The notes under the pieces: generated by a model
The model's input: the letters and a program-made list of their open reading frames with translations, nothing else
Databases searched by the model: none
Told to the model about the DNA's origin: nothing
Translations under genes and position numbers: made by a program
Source of the DNA: Pseudoalteromonas shioyasakiensis
Lineage (GTDB): Bacteria; Pseudomonadota; Gammaproteobacteria; Enterobacterales; Alteromonadaceae
Reading direction: 5' to 3'
NCBI GenBank assembly: GCA_013391845.1
Contig: CP058414.1
Location: forward strand, 310,001-374,000
Length of the DNA stretch: 64,000 nucleotides
In this document: piece after piece, positions 36,062-47,828 of the stretch
Layout: every line of letters starts with the position of its first letter
How positions within the stretch are numbered: position 1 is the first letter of the stretch

Positions 36062-36089
36062 AAACTCTATTAATTAAGTAGGTAACGCG

Positions 36090-36695
36090 ATGTTAGCAAA
36101 CGCTCTGTTATCACTCGTCGAACGAATCATTAATCAACTGCTGCAGTTAGACCCTCAGTTAAAAGGCAAACTTGCAGCAATTGCTGATAAACAGCTGTTG
36201 GTTGAGGTACGTGATTGGCAACAGTCAATTTTGTGCGTATACAGCAACGAGCAAATTCATTTATACAGTACGCAAGAGCGCAATTTTGACTGCATGATCA
36301 GCGCTGATATCAATACCTTGTTGGCGCTTAAAGATCCGTCAATGCTAACGCAACTCATTCGCCAAGATAAGCTCGACTTGCAAGGCGATTTAAATCTTGC
36401 ACAAGGCTTTAGCAATGCTTTTGCAGAGCTTGATATTGACTGGCCAGAGCACTTTTCTCGATACATTGGCGATGCCCCAGCACAACAGTTGTGGCTCTCT
36501 TTACAAACCTTAAAACGTCGTGGTTCACAAACAAAGAGTAAGTTAGAAAATACCTTAACAACACTTTGCCAAGATGAGTTAGCAGTGACCATACACCCTC
36601 TTGAGCTTGCTGAGTTTAAACAGCAAAATCGCCAATTAAAAAGCCAAGTATCTCAATTAGAGATGCGAATTAACGCGCTGTTACAGTCACGCTAA
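36090..36695 (+). CDS. ubiJ: Ubiquinone biosynthesis accessory factor, SCP2 domain
   Basis: A 201-residue protein with an N-terminal SCP2-type lipid-binding domain (residues about 15-115) and a C-terminal helix-rich coiled coil (LAEFKQQNRQLKSQVSQLEM). UbiJ holds polyprenyl intermediates for the soluble Ubi complex with UbiK. Identification rests on the ubiE-ubiJ-ubiB order, size and domain type. Confidence 0.9.
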   Translation: MLANALLSLVERIINQLLQLDPQLKGKLAAIADKQLLVEVRDWQQSILCVYSNEQIHLYSTQERNFDCMISADINTLLALKDPSMLTQLIRQDKLDLQGDLNLAQGFSNAFAELDIDWPEHFSRYIGDAPAQQLWLSLQTLKRRGSQTKSKLENTLTTLCQDELAVTIHPLELAEFKQQNRQLKSQVSQLEMRINALLQSR

Positions 36696-36712
36696 TGCGC
36701 TAAGGAACTTGT

Positions 36713-38314
36713 GTGTCGTCTGCTCGTCTTTATTACATCACTAAAACCCTTCTGAGCTACGGCTTAGACGAATTAATTCCGCGTAAAAGAGTGCCTTGGT
36801 TTGCAAAGCTCGGACGCGGAAGCTTATTTTGGTTACGCAACCAACATAAAGATAAACCTGCAGGTATGCGCTTGCGACTTGCTCTACAAGAACTTGGCCC
36901 GGTATGGATCAAGTTTGGCCAAATGCTTTCAACACGCCGTGACTTACTCCCTCATGATGTCGCATTAGAGCTTGCACTACTACAAGATCAGGTTGAACCT
37001 TTTGAAGGTGAACTTGCCCAGCAGCTTATCGAAAAAGCGCTGGGAATTAATGATATTAGTGAATTGTTCAGTGACTTTTCGCAAACACCTTTAGCATCAG
37101 CATCGATCGCACAAGTCCATACTGCTACCTTAATTGATGAGCATGGCGCAGCTCAAGATGTGGTAATTAAAGTCATACGCCCCAATATAAAAGAGCAAAT
37201 TGATGCTGACTTAATGCTGATGCAAAAAGTCGCTCGATTAGTTGCAAAGTTATTAAAAGAGGCTAAACGTTTACGTCCTATTGAAGTCGTAAACGAGTAC
37301 AAAAAAACCTTGTTGGATGAACTCGACTTAATGCGAGAAGGGGCGAATGCAATACAGCTACGCCGTAACTTTGAAGACTCAGATTCACTTTACATCCCTT
37401 TTGTATACAGTGATTACAGTCGTAGTAATGTATTGGTAATGGAGCGTATTTACGGAATTCCTGTATCAGATACTGAAGCATTGCTTGCGCAAAATACCAA
37501 TATGCAGCTACTAGCCGAACGCGGAGTAGAAGTCTTTTTCACGCAAGTATTCCGTGACAGTTTCTTCCATGCAGATATGCACCCGGGTAATATTTTTGTT
37601 TCTCGTGAAAACCCACATAACCCAAAATATATAGGTATTGACTGTGGCATTGTAGGCACCCTTAATCGCGAAGATAAGCGCTATTTAGCAGAAAACTTTA
37701 TTGCCTTTTTTAACCGTGATTATCGCCAAGTAGCGCAACTACACGTTGATTCTGGCTGGGTACCAGCCGATACCAGCATCGAAGAGTTTGAGTTTGCTAT
37801 TCGTACTGTGTGTGAGCCAATTTTTAATAAACCATTAGCTGAAATCTCTTTTGGCCATGTGTTAGTCAACCTGTTTAATACGGCTCGTCGCTTTAATATG
37901 CAAGTTCAACCGCAATTAGTGTTACTGCAAAAGACGCTGTTGTATGTTGAAGGCCTTGGCAGACAACTGTATCCGCAGCTTGATCTATGGAAAACTGCTA
38001 AACCTTTCCTAGAAGATTGGGTCAAAGAACAAGTTGGTCCGCTTGCAGTAATGAAAAAAATGTATGCGAACTTGCCATTTTGGGCAGAAAAAATGCCTGA
38101 ATTACCTGATTTAATTTATCAAAACTTAAAACGTCAACAACAACCTGTACAATTGCCTGCGCCGCAATCTGCTAAACCTTTGTTACTTAGCATCTTTGCT
38201 GGTAGCTGCTTGATTGTTTCAGGCTTATGTTATTTACAGCATGATTTAGTTGCGAGCGCAATTACCGCTGGCTTTGCTGTAGCGGGCTTTATTGCTGCAT
38301 GGCGAAGCACATAA
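36713..38314 (+). CDS. ubiB: UbiB, atypical protein kinase-like ubiquinone factor
   Basis: A 533-residue protein starting at GTG 36713 with AAGGAA just upstream. The family-specific K-x-G-Q motif appears as [16 protein letters not shown]. The A-rich loop [10 protein letters not shown] and the catalytic [10 protein letters not shown] follow, then IDCGIVG. Two membrane helices close the C-terminus ([19 protein letters not shown] and a second). UbiB has ATPase activity that supports ubiquinone assembly at the membrane. Third gene of the ubi operon; tatABC follows after 77 bases. Confidence 0.95.
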   Translation: MSSARLYYITKTLLSYGLDELIPRKRVPWFAKLGRGSLFWLRNQHKDKPAGMRLRLALQELGPVWIKFGQMLSTRRDLLPHDVALELALLQDQVEPFEGELAQQLIEKALGINDISELFSDFSQTPLASASIAQVHTATLIDEHGAAQDVVIKVIRPNIKEQIDADLMLMQKVARLVAKLLKEAKRLRPIEVVNEYKKTLLDELDLMREGANAIQLRRNFEDSDSLYIPFVYSDYSRSNVLVMERIYGIPVSDTEALLAQNTNMQLLAERGVEVFFTQVFRDSFFHADMHPGNIFVSRENPHNPKYIGIDCGIVGTLNREDKRYLAENFIAFFNRDYRQVAQLHVDSGWVPADTSIEEFEFAIRTVCEPIFNKPLAEISFGHVLVNLFNTARRFNMQVQPQLVLLQKTLLYVEGLGRQLYPQLDLWKTAKPFLEDWVKEQVGPLAVMKKMYANLPFWAEKMPELPDLIYQNLKRQQQPVQLPAPQSAKPLLLSIFAGSCLIVSGLCYLQHDLVASAITAGFAVAGFIAAWRST

Positions 38315-38391
38315 ACTAAGTGCTATTTATGTTTTGGTGAGTATAATCGAGACAAGTCTATTCTAAAAATTTGATAAAAACGGAGTAACCC

Positions 38392-38631
38392 ATGGGTTTT
38401 GGTGGTATCAGTATTTGGCAATTAATCATTATTTTAGCAATCATCGTTTTGTTATTTGGCACAAAGAAACTTCGTGGCATTGGCGGTGATTTAGGCAGTG
38501 CTGTAAAAGGCTTTAAAAAGGCAGTGTCTGATGAAGACCAAACTAACGCAAAAAGCGAGCAGATAGAAAAATCTTCTAACACGCAAAGCAAAGAAACCGT
38601 AGAGAAAAGCAAAGACGACCATAAGGCTTAA
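38392..38631 (+). CDS. tatA: Sec-independent translocase subunit TatA
   Basis: A 79-residue protein with one N-terminal membrane helix ([20 protein letters not shown]), the conserved F-G-x-x-K-L hinge, an amphipathic helix ([15 protein letters not shown]) and a charged tail. TatA forms the twin-arginine translocation pore. GGAGTAACCC precedes the ATG. It leads tatA-tatB-tatC. Confidence 0.95.
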   Translation: MGFGGISIWQLIIILAIIVLLFGTKKLRGIGGDLGSAVKGFKKAVSDEDQTNAKSEQIEKSSNTQSKETVEKSKDDHKA

Positions 38632-38636
38632 TCAAC

Positions 38637-38969
38637 ATGGGGATGTGGGAACTTGTTGTCGTACTGATCGTAGGTCTGATTGTATTAGGTCCAGAGCGCT
38701 TGCCTGTGGCAATTCGCACTGTGAGCCGCTGGGTAAAAACATTAAAATCAGTCGCCAACTCAGTGAAAGCTGAAGTGAACGAAGAACTCCGTATCCATGA
38801 GCTTCACGAAAACTTAAAAAAAGCAGAGCAACAAAATTTGCAAGAACTCTCTCCAGATCTGCAAGACTCTGTAAACGAACTACAAAAGGCTGCCCAGTCA
38901 GTCACCCACAGTTACAAGAAAGACACGCCTGAAAAAGCAGAAATTAACAATAATGATGAAAAAAAGTGA
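38637..38969 (+). CDS. tatB: Sec-independent translocase subunit TatB
   Basis: A 110-residue protein with a short membrane helix (MWELVVVLIVGLIVLGPERL), the Gly-Pro-Glu-Arg-Leu hinge typical of TatB, and a long acidic amphipathic helix. TatB with TatC recognises twin-arginine signal peptides. Five bases after tatA. Confidence 0.95.
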   Translation: MGMWELVVVLIVGLIVLGPERLPVAIRTVSRWVKTLKSVANSVKAEVNEELRIHELHENLKKAEQQNLQELSPDLQDSVNELQKAAQSVTHSYKKDTPEKAEINNNDEKK

Positions 38970-39019
38970 ATTTAATCTCTGCTTTTGTGGTCAATAACAA
39001 CGATGATGAATAGTAAATT

Positions 39020-39760
39020 ATGACCGAGCAAGCTCACACAGGCTTTGTTGGCCACTTAATTGAGTTGCGAAATCGACTCATGAAAGCTTTGTTAAGCATT
39101 TTGCTAATATTTATCGGCTTGGTTTATTTTGCCAACGATATTTATAGCTTTGTTGCAGCACCTCTTATAGCAAATTTGCCAAGCACTGCCACCATGATCG
39201 CAACGGATGTAACAGCACCCTTTTTTGCACCGTTTAAACTCACTCTATTTGTGGCTTTATTTGCTGCTATTCCAATGATACTGCACCAAGTTTGGAGCTT
39301 TATAGCACCCGGCTTGTATCAACATGAAAAGCGTATGCTAATGCCGATTTTGGCCTCGAGTATTTTGCTATTTTATAGTGGTATCGCATTTTGCTACTTT
39401 GTAGTGCTGCCAATCATTTTAGGGTTTTTTACTAACGCTGGCCCTGATATGATGACATTAGCGCCTGATATTAGTAGCTATTTAAGTTTTGCTTTAAAAC
39501 TGTTTTTTGCTTTTGGTATTGCGTTTGAAATACCCGTCGCCATCATGCTGTTATGCTGGAGTGGTGCTACAACAACAAAAAGTTTAAAAGAAAAACGACC
39601 TTATATTGTGGTAGGTGTATTTGTGGTTGCCATGTTTTTAACACCTCCTGATGTACTGTCACAGACATTACTAGCATTACCCATGCTGTTATTATTTGAA
39701 TTAGGTTTAATTTTGGCTGCATTTTATACCGCCAAGCCTCAACAGGAATCCGAGGAATAA
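39020..39760 (+). CDS. tatC: Sec-independent translocase subunit TatC
   Basis: A 246-residue membrane protein with six membrane helices. The N-terminus has HLIELRNRLMKAL, with the essential Glu and Arg, and FAPFKLTLFVALFAAIP follows. TatC is the signal-peptide receptor core. Length and topology are normal. It follows tatB after 50 bases and precedes a small exported protein by one base. Confidence 0.95.
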   Translation: MTEQAHTGFVGHLIELRNRLMKALLSILLIFIGLVYFANDIYSFVAAPLIANLPSTATMIATDVTAPFFAPFKLTLFVALFAAIPMILHQVWSFIAPGLYQHEKRMLMPILASSILLFYSGIAFCYFVVLPIILGFFTNAGPDMMTLAPDISSYLSFALKLFFAFGIAFEIPVAIMLLCWSGATTTKSLKEKRPYIVVGVFVVAMFLTPPDVLSQTLLALPMLLLFELGLILAAFYTAKPQQESEE

Positions 39761-39761
39761 A

Positions 39762-40295
39762 ATGAAAAAACAACTCATTCCCTTCGTTGCTCTTTTAACA
39801 ATTGCTGGTACTACTCAAGCAAACGAAGTTAACTTACAAGCACTACAAGCGTGTACTTTTGTTGAAAATGATTTTAATCGCTTACTTTGTTACGACAACG
39901 TAATGGCTGGTAAATCGCTGTCTAAACCAGCAACAAAACAACAAATTAAACAACCTGCAGCAAGCTCTACAGCAGCTGTTGTCGCGGCGCCTGTTGCAGC
40001 TGCAACAAGCGAACAAATTGTAAAAACAAAAAATGAAGACTTTGGTTTAGAGCATAAAGAAGTTGCAAAAGTTAACGATGACCAAATAAGTTCCTTAGTA
40101 AAAAGCGTAAAAAAAGCACCTTATGGTGAACTGATCATCGAGCTTGATAATGGTCAGCAATGGCGTCAAGTTGGCTCTGATAGCTTACGTTTAAAAGCAC
40201 AAGATGTTGTCATAATTGAACGAGGTATTTTCAATTCTTTCCTCCTAAAAGTTAAAGGTCAAAACCGTTCGATTCGTGTAAAACGTACTAACTAA
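39762..40295 (+). CDS. Exported protein of unknown function
   Basis: A 177-residue protein with a Sec signal peptide (MKKQLIPFVALLTIAGTTQA, cut near A20/N21). A short cysteine pair region follows (ACTFVENDFNRLLCYD), then an Ala/Pro-rich linker and a compact C-terminal basic beta-rich domain (GELIIELDNGQQWRQVGSDS). The C-x(12)-C-Y-D pattern is seen in small periplasmic proteins such as VasI/TagO-like ones, but the match is too weak to name. It starts one base after tatC and its stop overlaps the tatD start. Confidence 0.7.
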   Translation: MKKQLIPFVALLTIAGTTQANEVNLQALQACTFVENDFNRLLCYDNVMAGKSLSKPATKQQIKQPAASSTAAVVAAPVAAATSEQIVKTKNEDFGLEHKEVAKVNDDQISSLVKSVKKAPYGELIIELDNGQQWRQVGSDSLRLKAQDVVIIERGIFNSFLLKVKGQNRSIRVKRTN

Positions 40296-41077
40296 TGAGC
40301 ACTTCGCTAGTTGATGCTGGTGTCAACTTAAGCAATCATCAATTTGATGATATTCATGACGCTGTGTTACAACGTGCCGCTGAGGCAGATGTAACACAGA
40401 TGCTGCTTATTGGCTGCGATCTTCAGAGCAGCCAAACTTCTTTGAAACTCGCCAAACAGTTCAATCAGTATTGCACAGCAGGGGTTCATCCTCACGATGC
40501 AAAAACAGCAGATAAACACCTTGAAGAACACTTAATGACTCTTAGCCAAAACATGGAAGTGGTTGCCATTGGTGAGTGTGGTTTAGATTACAATCGTGAC
40601 TTTTCTCCTCGAGATGTGCAGCGTAGCGTGTTTAGACGCCAACTGAAGCTTGCTGAACAGCTTGATATGCCAGTGTACTTGCATGAACGAGATGCCTGCG
40701 AAGATATGCTCTCAATTTTGAGTGACTATAAGGTGCGAGGTGTATTGCACTGCTTTACTGGTGACCAAGATGCATTACAAAACTACCTAGCTATGGGGCT
40801 TTATATTGGTGTCACGGGCTGGGTATGCGATGAGCGCAGAGGTGAGCAACTACAGGCCTTGGTACCGTCAATTCCTTTGAATCGTTTGTTAATTGAGACC
40901 GATGCCCCCTTTTTGATGCCGAGAAATATCAGACCAAGACCGAAATCTCGCCGCAATGAGCCTCAGAACCTTCCTTATATATGCCAGCAAATTGCTGATT
41001 TGAAAGGATGCGAATTTACTGATGTTGCAAAACACACTACACTAAACTTTTGGCAATTATTTACCACTAAGGGTTAA
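40295..41077 (+). CDS. tatD: TatD-family metal-dependent DNase
   Basis: A 260-residue amidohydrolase-fold nuclease. Conserved positions are the N-terminal VDAGVNL, AGVHPHDA, AIGECGLDYNRDFS, VYLHERDA, GVLHCFTG and LIETDAPFLMPR, all family signatures. TatD removes nucleotides from DNA 3' ends and is cytoplasmic; it is not needed for Tat export despite the name and frequent linkage. The ATG overlaps the preceding stop. Confidence 0.92.
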   Translation: MSTSLVDAGVNLSNHQFDDIHDAVLQRAAEADVTQMLLIGCDLQSSQTSLKLAKQFNQYCTAGVHPHDAKTADKHLEEHLMTLSQNMEVVAIGECGLDYNRDFSPRDVQRSVFRRQLKLAEQLDMPVYLHERDACEDMLSILSDYKVRGVLHCFTGDQDALQNYLAMGLYIGVTGWVCDERRGEQLQALVPSIPLNRLLIETDAPFLMPRNIRPRPKSRRNEPQNLPYICQQIADLKGCEFTDVAKHTTLNFWQLFTTKG

Positions 41078-41078
41078 G

Positions 41079-42935
41079 ATGAAGCGCCTATGGTCACTGT
41101 GTGGCGTACTCTTCGTTGTTGTTTTTACTCCCTGCTTGCTGGCTAACCCGATTACTGTTAGCCCACACTTTAAATCTCTGCATTCTCTTGATGTTGAGTA
41201 CACGCTTGATCCTATTACAAAACAGCAAGCATTTACGAGTGATGCTGTACCTTGGCAAAAAAACCATGGCAACACTCTTAACTTAGGCATGAACTTAAGT
41301 CCTTTGTGGTTAAAAATGTCGATTCAGAATACATCACTACATGACTTACCACTGATCTTGTCAATTGATAACCCTTTACTTGATGAAGTGGATGTATTCC
41401 ACCTCCAAGCTAGCCATGTTTTATTTAGCACAAAAATTGGAGATGCTCTTCCCTTAGAAAATCGGCAAATAAAAAATGAATCACTGCTTGTATCTCTAAC
41501 AATTCCCAAAGCAAGCCATTCTATCGTTTATTTGAGAGTTAAAAATAACGGTGGCCTTAGAGTACCCTTAAGCCTTTGGAAGCCCTCAGAATACCTAAAA
41601 CATAAAAGTAAGTTTAATTTACTCTACGGATTACTAGTAGGGTTCATTTTATCTTTAGCGATTACTAATTTGGTACTTTATGGTTTTTCAAGACGCAGTT
41701 ATTTTGCTTATACAGGCTTTCTACTGATGTTATTATGGCTATCACTTACCTACTTATATGGCTTTGGGTATCGCTACCTTCAACCAAGTGGCACATCATT
41801 TCAACAATTAACGATTCCAAGCTTGTTTTTTATATGCTGCGCATTATTCGTACCTTTACAGCGTCATATTTTTGGTGCAGAGAAAAGTCGCTTGAGCCTT
41901 ATTCAAAATTGGCTCGCATGGGGTGTCATTTTCATTACTTTCATATTGTGGTTTTTACCTGTTTATGTCGCGATTTCGCTCTGCTTATTAAGCTTGCCTA
42001 TTTTATTAGCTGCCTTTATTGCTATCGCTATAAAACAGTTTAACCACGAATATAAACAGCCATCCATTGCATTTATTATTGCTATGTTAGCGTTCTGCTC
42101 AGCAATTATTCACAGCGCATTTGCCGTTTTTAATCCATACAACTTGTATATAAATGAGCAGTCACTCATCTTTATTTTCTTTTTAATTTGTAGTTTAAGC
42201 CTAAGCTATGCTGTTACAAAACTGTTTATAATGCAACGTGATGCAGAAGTAGCATTACAGCAGACAGCTCTGGCTGAAAGTAAAGCACAAGATAATCTGA
42301 TGCAAGAACGCCTAAAACTTCAAGAGCAAGCTCGGCAAAATCTTGAGGCTAATATTGAGGAGCGTACTTTCGAGTTACAAGTCACCCTTCGCGAGCTAGA
42401 AGAAAAAAACCGGGAGCTTGAACAGCTCAATATGGAAGATGCGCTGACCAAAACCAAGAACCGCCGCTATTTTGATAAAAAACTGCTGATGGATATTCGC
42501 CGTTCTCGTCGTGAACAAACGCCATTGGCTATAATTATGATAGATATTGATCACTTCAAAGCAGTCAATGACACTTACGGCCATTTAACAGGTGATCAAA
42601 CAATTCAAGCTGCCGCCGATGTCATCAAGCAGCACCTTAAGCGACCGCTCGATGAGGTCGCACGCTATGGTGGCGAAGAATTTGTAGTGCTATTGCCCAA
42701 TACGCCCCTTACAGGTGCATTAGAAATTGCTGAACAAATACGCAAAGCAGCAGAAAAGACTGATATAATAGTTGCCGGAACAACGATTAAATTTACTTTG
42801 AGTGCAGGTGTTTACAGCGCAATTGCTGAAGACATTAATAACCCAAGTTTATTCACTGACTATGCCGACAAAGCCTTATATCATGCTAAGCAATCAGGTC
42901 GAAATCGCGTAGTGAGTTATCCTCTACCAAACTAG
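41079..42935 (+). CDS. 7TM-DISM diguanylate cyclase
   Basis: A 618-residue membrane protein. It has a signal peptide, a periplasmic 7TMR-DISM extracellular domain (about residues 25-170), seven hydrophobic helices (about 180-385), a coiled coil (about 390-445) and a GGDEF domain. The active-site loop is RYGGEEFVVLLP, intact, after MEDALTKTKNRRYFD. It should make cyclic-di-GMP in response to a periplasmic ligand, probably a carbohydrate-like one given the DISM fold. It starts one base after tatD. It contrasts with the degenerate GGDEF protein at 34180. Confidence 0.9.
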   Translation: MKRLWSLCGVLFVVVFTPCLLANPITVSPHFKSLHSLDVEYTLDPITKQQAFTSDAVPWQKNHGNTLNLGMNLSPLWLKMSIQNTSLHDLPLILSIDNPLLDEVDVFHLQASHVLFSTKIGDALPLENRQIKNESLLVSLTIPKASHSIVYLRVKNNGGLRVPLSLWKPSEYLKHKSKFNLLYGLLVGFILSLAITNLVLYGFSRRSYFAYTGFLLMLLWLSLTYLYGFGYRYLQPSGTSFQQLTIPSLFFICCALFVPLQRHIFGAEKSRLSLIQNWLAWGVIFITFILWFLPVYVAISLCLLSLPILLAAFIAIAIKQFNHEYKQPSIAFIIAMLAFCSAIIHSAFAVFNPYNLYINEQSLIFIFFLICSLSLSYAVTKLFIMQRDAEVALQQTALAESKAQDNLMQERLKLQEQARQNLEANIEERTFELQVTLRELEEKNRELEQLNMEDALTKTKNRRYFDKKLLMDIRRSRREQTPLAIIMIDIDHFKAVNDTYGHLTGDQTIQAAADVIKQHLKRPLDEVARYGGEEFVVLLPNTPLTGALEIAEQIRKAAEKTDIIVAGTTIKFTLSAGVYSAIAEDINNPSLFTDYADKALYHAKQSGRNRVVSYPLPN

Positions 42936-43958
<1,023 letters not shown>

Positions 43959-44020
43959 TCTAAAGTAAATGTTCTAAAAATTGGAAATTATTCCTATTTT
44001 ATTAACATTTTGCATTTAAT

Positions 44021-44038
44021 TTGTCATAGATTTTTCTT
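44021..44038 (+). promoter_or_regulatory. Possible PhoB half-site upstream of the nuclease gene
   Basis: TTGTCAT (6/7 to CTGTCAT), four bases, then TTTTCTT (4/7). It lies 53-70 bases before the exeM-like start. Phosphate control of an extracellular nuclease would make sense, but the second half-site is weak. Confidence 0.25.
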
Positions 44039-44090
44039 AAAGTACTGTGTCCCATATTGGGACTTTAAAAATACATACACGGGAAAAATA

Positions 44091-46860
44091 ATGATAAATA
44101 CAAAATTAACGCCGCTCGCGCTTGTTATTGCAAGCCTGAGCGCGCCTGCTTCTGCCAACCTAATCATCTCTGAATACGTTGAAGGAAGCTCTAACAATAA
44201 AGCGGTAGAACTTTACAACAACTCTGGCGCTGAACTATCGCTTGATGGTTACACTATCTCTTTATACTCAAATGGTAATGGAGACCTAGCAGATCCAAAC
44301 AACAGCTTAGCTTTAACAGGTACACTTGCAGCAAATGCGACCTACGTTATTGTTAACGCTGGTTTCTGTTGATGAATTGAAGACAAAAGCCGATATAGAA
44401 TCAACTATTACTTACTTCAACGGTGATGACGCACTAGTCCTAACTAAAGACGGTGAAATAGTTGATAGCTTTGGTCAACTAGGTGTTGATCCTGGTTCAG
44501 CATGGGATGAAGGTGGTGTAACAACAGCCAATAAAACACTACGTCGCAAAACGACTGTGACTTCAGGTCGTACTGATGCAACATCAGCATTTAACCCTAG
44601 CGAAGAGTGGGAACAATTCGACCAAAATGATTTTAGCAATATTGGTCAATACGGTGAAAGCACAGAACCAACTCCTGAGCCAGAGCCAGTTACTCCGCTT
44701 GAGTGTGGAGCAACAAAAACATTAATCAACGCAATTCAAGGTGAAGGCGGCGACAGCCCACTTATTGACACTGAAGTTGAAGTTGAAGGTGTAGTGACCG
44801 CAGACTTCCAAGGTGATGATCAGCTCAAAGGCTTCTTTATTAGCTCACTTGCTGCTGATGCTGATACAAACCCACTTACTTCTGAAGGTGTATTTGTTTA
44901 TTTCGCAGATACTAATGTTGACGTTGGTGATCATGTACGTGTTAAAGGTAGCGTAGCTGAATACTACAGCGCGACACAGCTAGGTGATGTAAGCCAAGTT
45001 GAAATCTGTGCTACAGGCCTATCTACAGATCCAACCGTTGTTACTTTACCAGTTGCTGAAGTTGCAGACCTTGAAGCCTATGAAGGTATGTTAGTAACCA
45101 TAGATCAACCTTTAGTTGTCAATAACAACTACGGTCTTGGCCGTTATGGTGAGGTTGACTTAGGTACTGAGCGTTTATACCAAGGTACTCAAATTGCACT
45201 ACCGGGTGATGCAGCAAATGCTGTTGAAGCTGAAAACCTGAAAAAACAAATCTTACTCGACGATGGTTCAACAAAACAAAACCTTGATCCAATCGCCTAC
45301 CCAGGCACAGGTCTTGATGCCTATAACACATTACGTTTGGGTGACACAGTAAACACTGTTACAGGTGTGATGGGTTACAGTTTCAACCGTTACCGCATTC
45401 ACCCTACAGTGCAACCTGAGTTTACAGCAACAAACCCACGTACCGATGCGCCAGAGCTTAACGAAGATGCAGATCTTCGTGTAGCGAGCTTCAACGTATT
45501 AAACTATTTCAATGGTGATGGCCAAGGCGCAGGTTTCCCAACTAGCCGTGGTGCAGACAGCGAAGAAGAGTTTATTCGTCAGCAAGCAAAAATTGTCAGT
45601 GCAATTACAGCTATCAATGCTGATGTCATTGGCTTAATGGAAATCGAAAACGATGGTTTCGGTGAAAACAGTGCTATTGCAAGCCTAGTTTCAGCACTTA
45701 ATGACGAAGATGCAGAAAACACTTACGCATTTGTTGATTTTGATGTTGAAAAAATTGGTACTGATCAAATCACAACAGCTTTAATTTATCGCTCAAATAA
45801 AGTATCAGAAGTAGGTAAGGCAGCTCATACAACTGCTGAACCTTTTGATTACAGCAATCGTCCGCCTATTGCCCAAAGCTTCCAATCTCTTGAAAGCGAA
45901 GAAATCTTCACAGTTGCAGTTGCCCACTTAAAATCTAAAGGTGGCTGTGGCAGCGCTGAGGGTAATAATGCTGACTTAGGCGATGGTCAAGCCTGTTGGA
46001 ATGAAATCCGTGTTGCGGGTGCTAATGCTTATGCAGATTGGTTAGCAACTTACCCAACTGAAGTTGAAGATGAAGATATCATCCTAGTGGGTGACATGAA
46101 CTCTTACGCGATGGAAGATCCTATTCGTGCATTTGCAGACAAAGGTCTTAAGAGTGCGGTTGCTGAACTAGACGGTGATACATTAGGTTACTCTTATAGC
46201 TTCTCTGGCCGTATTGGTAGTCTTGACCACGCGCTAGTAACTGAATCTATGCTTGATAAAGTTGTTGCTGCGACTGATTGGCATATCAATGCCGATGAGC
46301 CAATCAGCCTAGACTACAACCTTGAGTATAAGTCAGCAACACAACAAGCAGGCCTTTATGCAGATAATGCATATCGTGCATCTGATCATGATCCTGTGAT
46401 TATTGATATTCAATCTGCAGAGCCTATTCCTGAGCAACAAGCACCTATAATCGAAGCAGATCAAACATTCGAAATCGTAGAAAACAGTGAAATTGGCGCA
46501 GTTATAGGCCAATTAGTTTTCTCTGATGGCGATGCTGATTACACACCTGTAGTAAGTTTTAGCATTGTTGGTGAGCATGCAGATGCGATTGCAATCAGTG
46601 CCGCAGGTGAAATCACAGTTGCTAAAGAGCTAGATTTCGAAGAAGAAGACAAGCTTACGCTGATGATCCGTGCACAGGATAGCGCAGGCAACTTATCAGA
46701 AGCGCAACTGCTATACATCAACATTACTAACGATGAAGCAGATGATGTAACTGAAGAAGATGAAGCAGAAAAAGAGTCTAAAGATGATGATTCTGGTTCA
46801 CTTGCTTGGTTAAGCTTACTAGCTTTACCATTTGCACTGCGTCGTCGTCTAAAGAAATAA
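44091..46860 (+). pseudogene. ExeM-like extracellular nuclease with GlyGly-CTERM, frameshifted
   Basis: The first part (44091-44372) has a signal peptide ending ASLSAPASA and a lamin-tail domain (LIISEYVEGSSNNKAVELYN). It stops at TGA 44370. The rest (frame from about 44326 to 46860) continues the lamin-tail domain (SVDELKTKADIEST). An OB-like region follows, then an endonuclease/exonuclease/phosphatase domain (LRVASFNVLNYFNGDG, MEIENDG, LVGDMNSY, SDHDPVI), a cadherin-like repeat and a GlyGly-CTERM tail (GSLAWLSLLALPFALRRR). Removing one T at 44363-44365 restores N-A-G-S-V-D-E-L-K. The repaired protein of about 922 residues would be secreted and processed by rhombosortase to degrade extracellular DNA. 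No other damage is seen, so the break is recent or artefactual. Confidence 0.88.
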
Positions 46861-46876
46861 ACGACACAATATGAAT

Positions 46877-46904
46877 AAATGGCCGCTTTCGCGGCCATTT
46901 TATT
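46877..46904. terminator. Terminator between the nuclease and the convergent gene
   Basis: A perfect ten-base stem AAATGGCCGC/GCGGCCATTT with a TTTC loop, then T-rich sequence. Bidirectional between convergent genes ending at 46860 and 46912. Confidence 0.85.
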
Positions 46905-46911
46905 TGTATCG

Positions 46912-47310
46912 TTAAGCGATTTGTTCTTCTTTATTGTCAGGTTGGTAAAGTGCTGTTATCGAGCCCTGTTGCTGCTCATCAATTTGCCAATTAATAAACC
47001 TTAATACTTTGCCATTTTTAAGGAAAACCCTAAAAACAGTCAAAAATGCCACCGATTTAAACTCAATTTCCTTAATGTCCTCAGCATTTATATAACGCTT
47101 TCCTAAGCCTAATGAGTAACATATCCCTGCCTTATAACAATATAAAGAGCGCATCCCTAAATAGCTCAGCACAAGAAATATAAGTAATACAGGCAAAATA
47201 ATAATTAATAATGATGTTCCAAAGGAGTTGGCAACTAATGCAATAAGCATAGCCAACGCGATCTTGATTCCTTGTAAAATCCAGTTTGGACTTAACTTGA
47301 TCATTTTCAT
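46912..47310 (-). CDS. Small membrane protein of unknown function
   Basis: A 132-residue protein with two adjacent membrane helices in the N-terminal half (GIKIALAMLIALVANSFG and LLIIILPVLLIFLVLSYLG). A short soluble C-terminal domain (INAEDIKEIEFKSVAFLTVF, LKNGKVLRFINWQI) has a bacterial PH-like pattern. I cannot name a family. It stands alone, convergent with the nuclease gene. Confidence 0.6.
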   Translation of the reverse strand: MKMIKLSPNWILQGIKIALAMLIALVANSFGTSLLIIILPVLLIFLVLSYLGMRSLYCYKAGICYSLGLGKRYINAEDIKEIEFKSVAFLTVFRVFLKNGKVLRFINWQIDEQQQGSITALYQPDNKEEQIA

Positions 47311-47590
47311 AAATATAAATCTTAATTTGATAGCTTTAGAAAATTAATACTAAATAACTAAAAATGGTTGTTATCACGATTCTACATTGCTGAAAATAGG
47401 TACACAAGTGAATAAAAATACTTTATAAGTGCATTTCAATATTTGGATTGCAACCTGCTAAAAACACAGTCTTTTATGAAATATTAATTTTGTATGAAAA
47501 TAACACTTAAAAAACCAACACCAAGACTTTAAGCTTAATGTTAGATATATATAGATACTAAAGAATGAGATTATTGGATTGCGACAATTA

Positions 47591-47752
47591 ATACCAATCC
47601 GCTTAATTAAGTAGTCTATTTTGAGGCAATTAAACCTCGTTGATAACAAGGCAAAAATTTCGTTATTTAGTTGTTCTAAATGAGAAATTTTTAACGCAGT
47701 TAGCGACAGGTTTAATCCCTCAAAATGATTAAGTATTATTGCGGGTTGGTAT
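47591..47752. repeat. MITE-like palindromic repeat, 162 bases
   Basis: The ends are ATACCAATCCGC (47591-47602) and GCGGGTTGGTAT (47741-47752), 11 of 12 complementary. The interior continues the imperfect palindrome (TTGAGG, AATTAAACCT and their complements). It has no coding capacity. Elements with ATACCAAT ends are frequent in Pseudoalteromonas-like genomes. It lies in the 566-base gap between the small membrane protein and fusA, with no other feature except the fusA terminator. Confidence 0.75.
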
Positions 47753-47828
47753 AAGAAGGACTGAACAAAAATCAACCATTTACATTGAATAGTTTTGTTT
47801 ATATCAATTAAATATCTTTTTAGAATAT

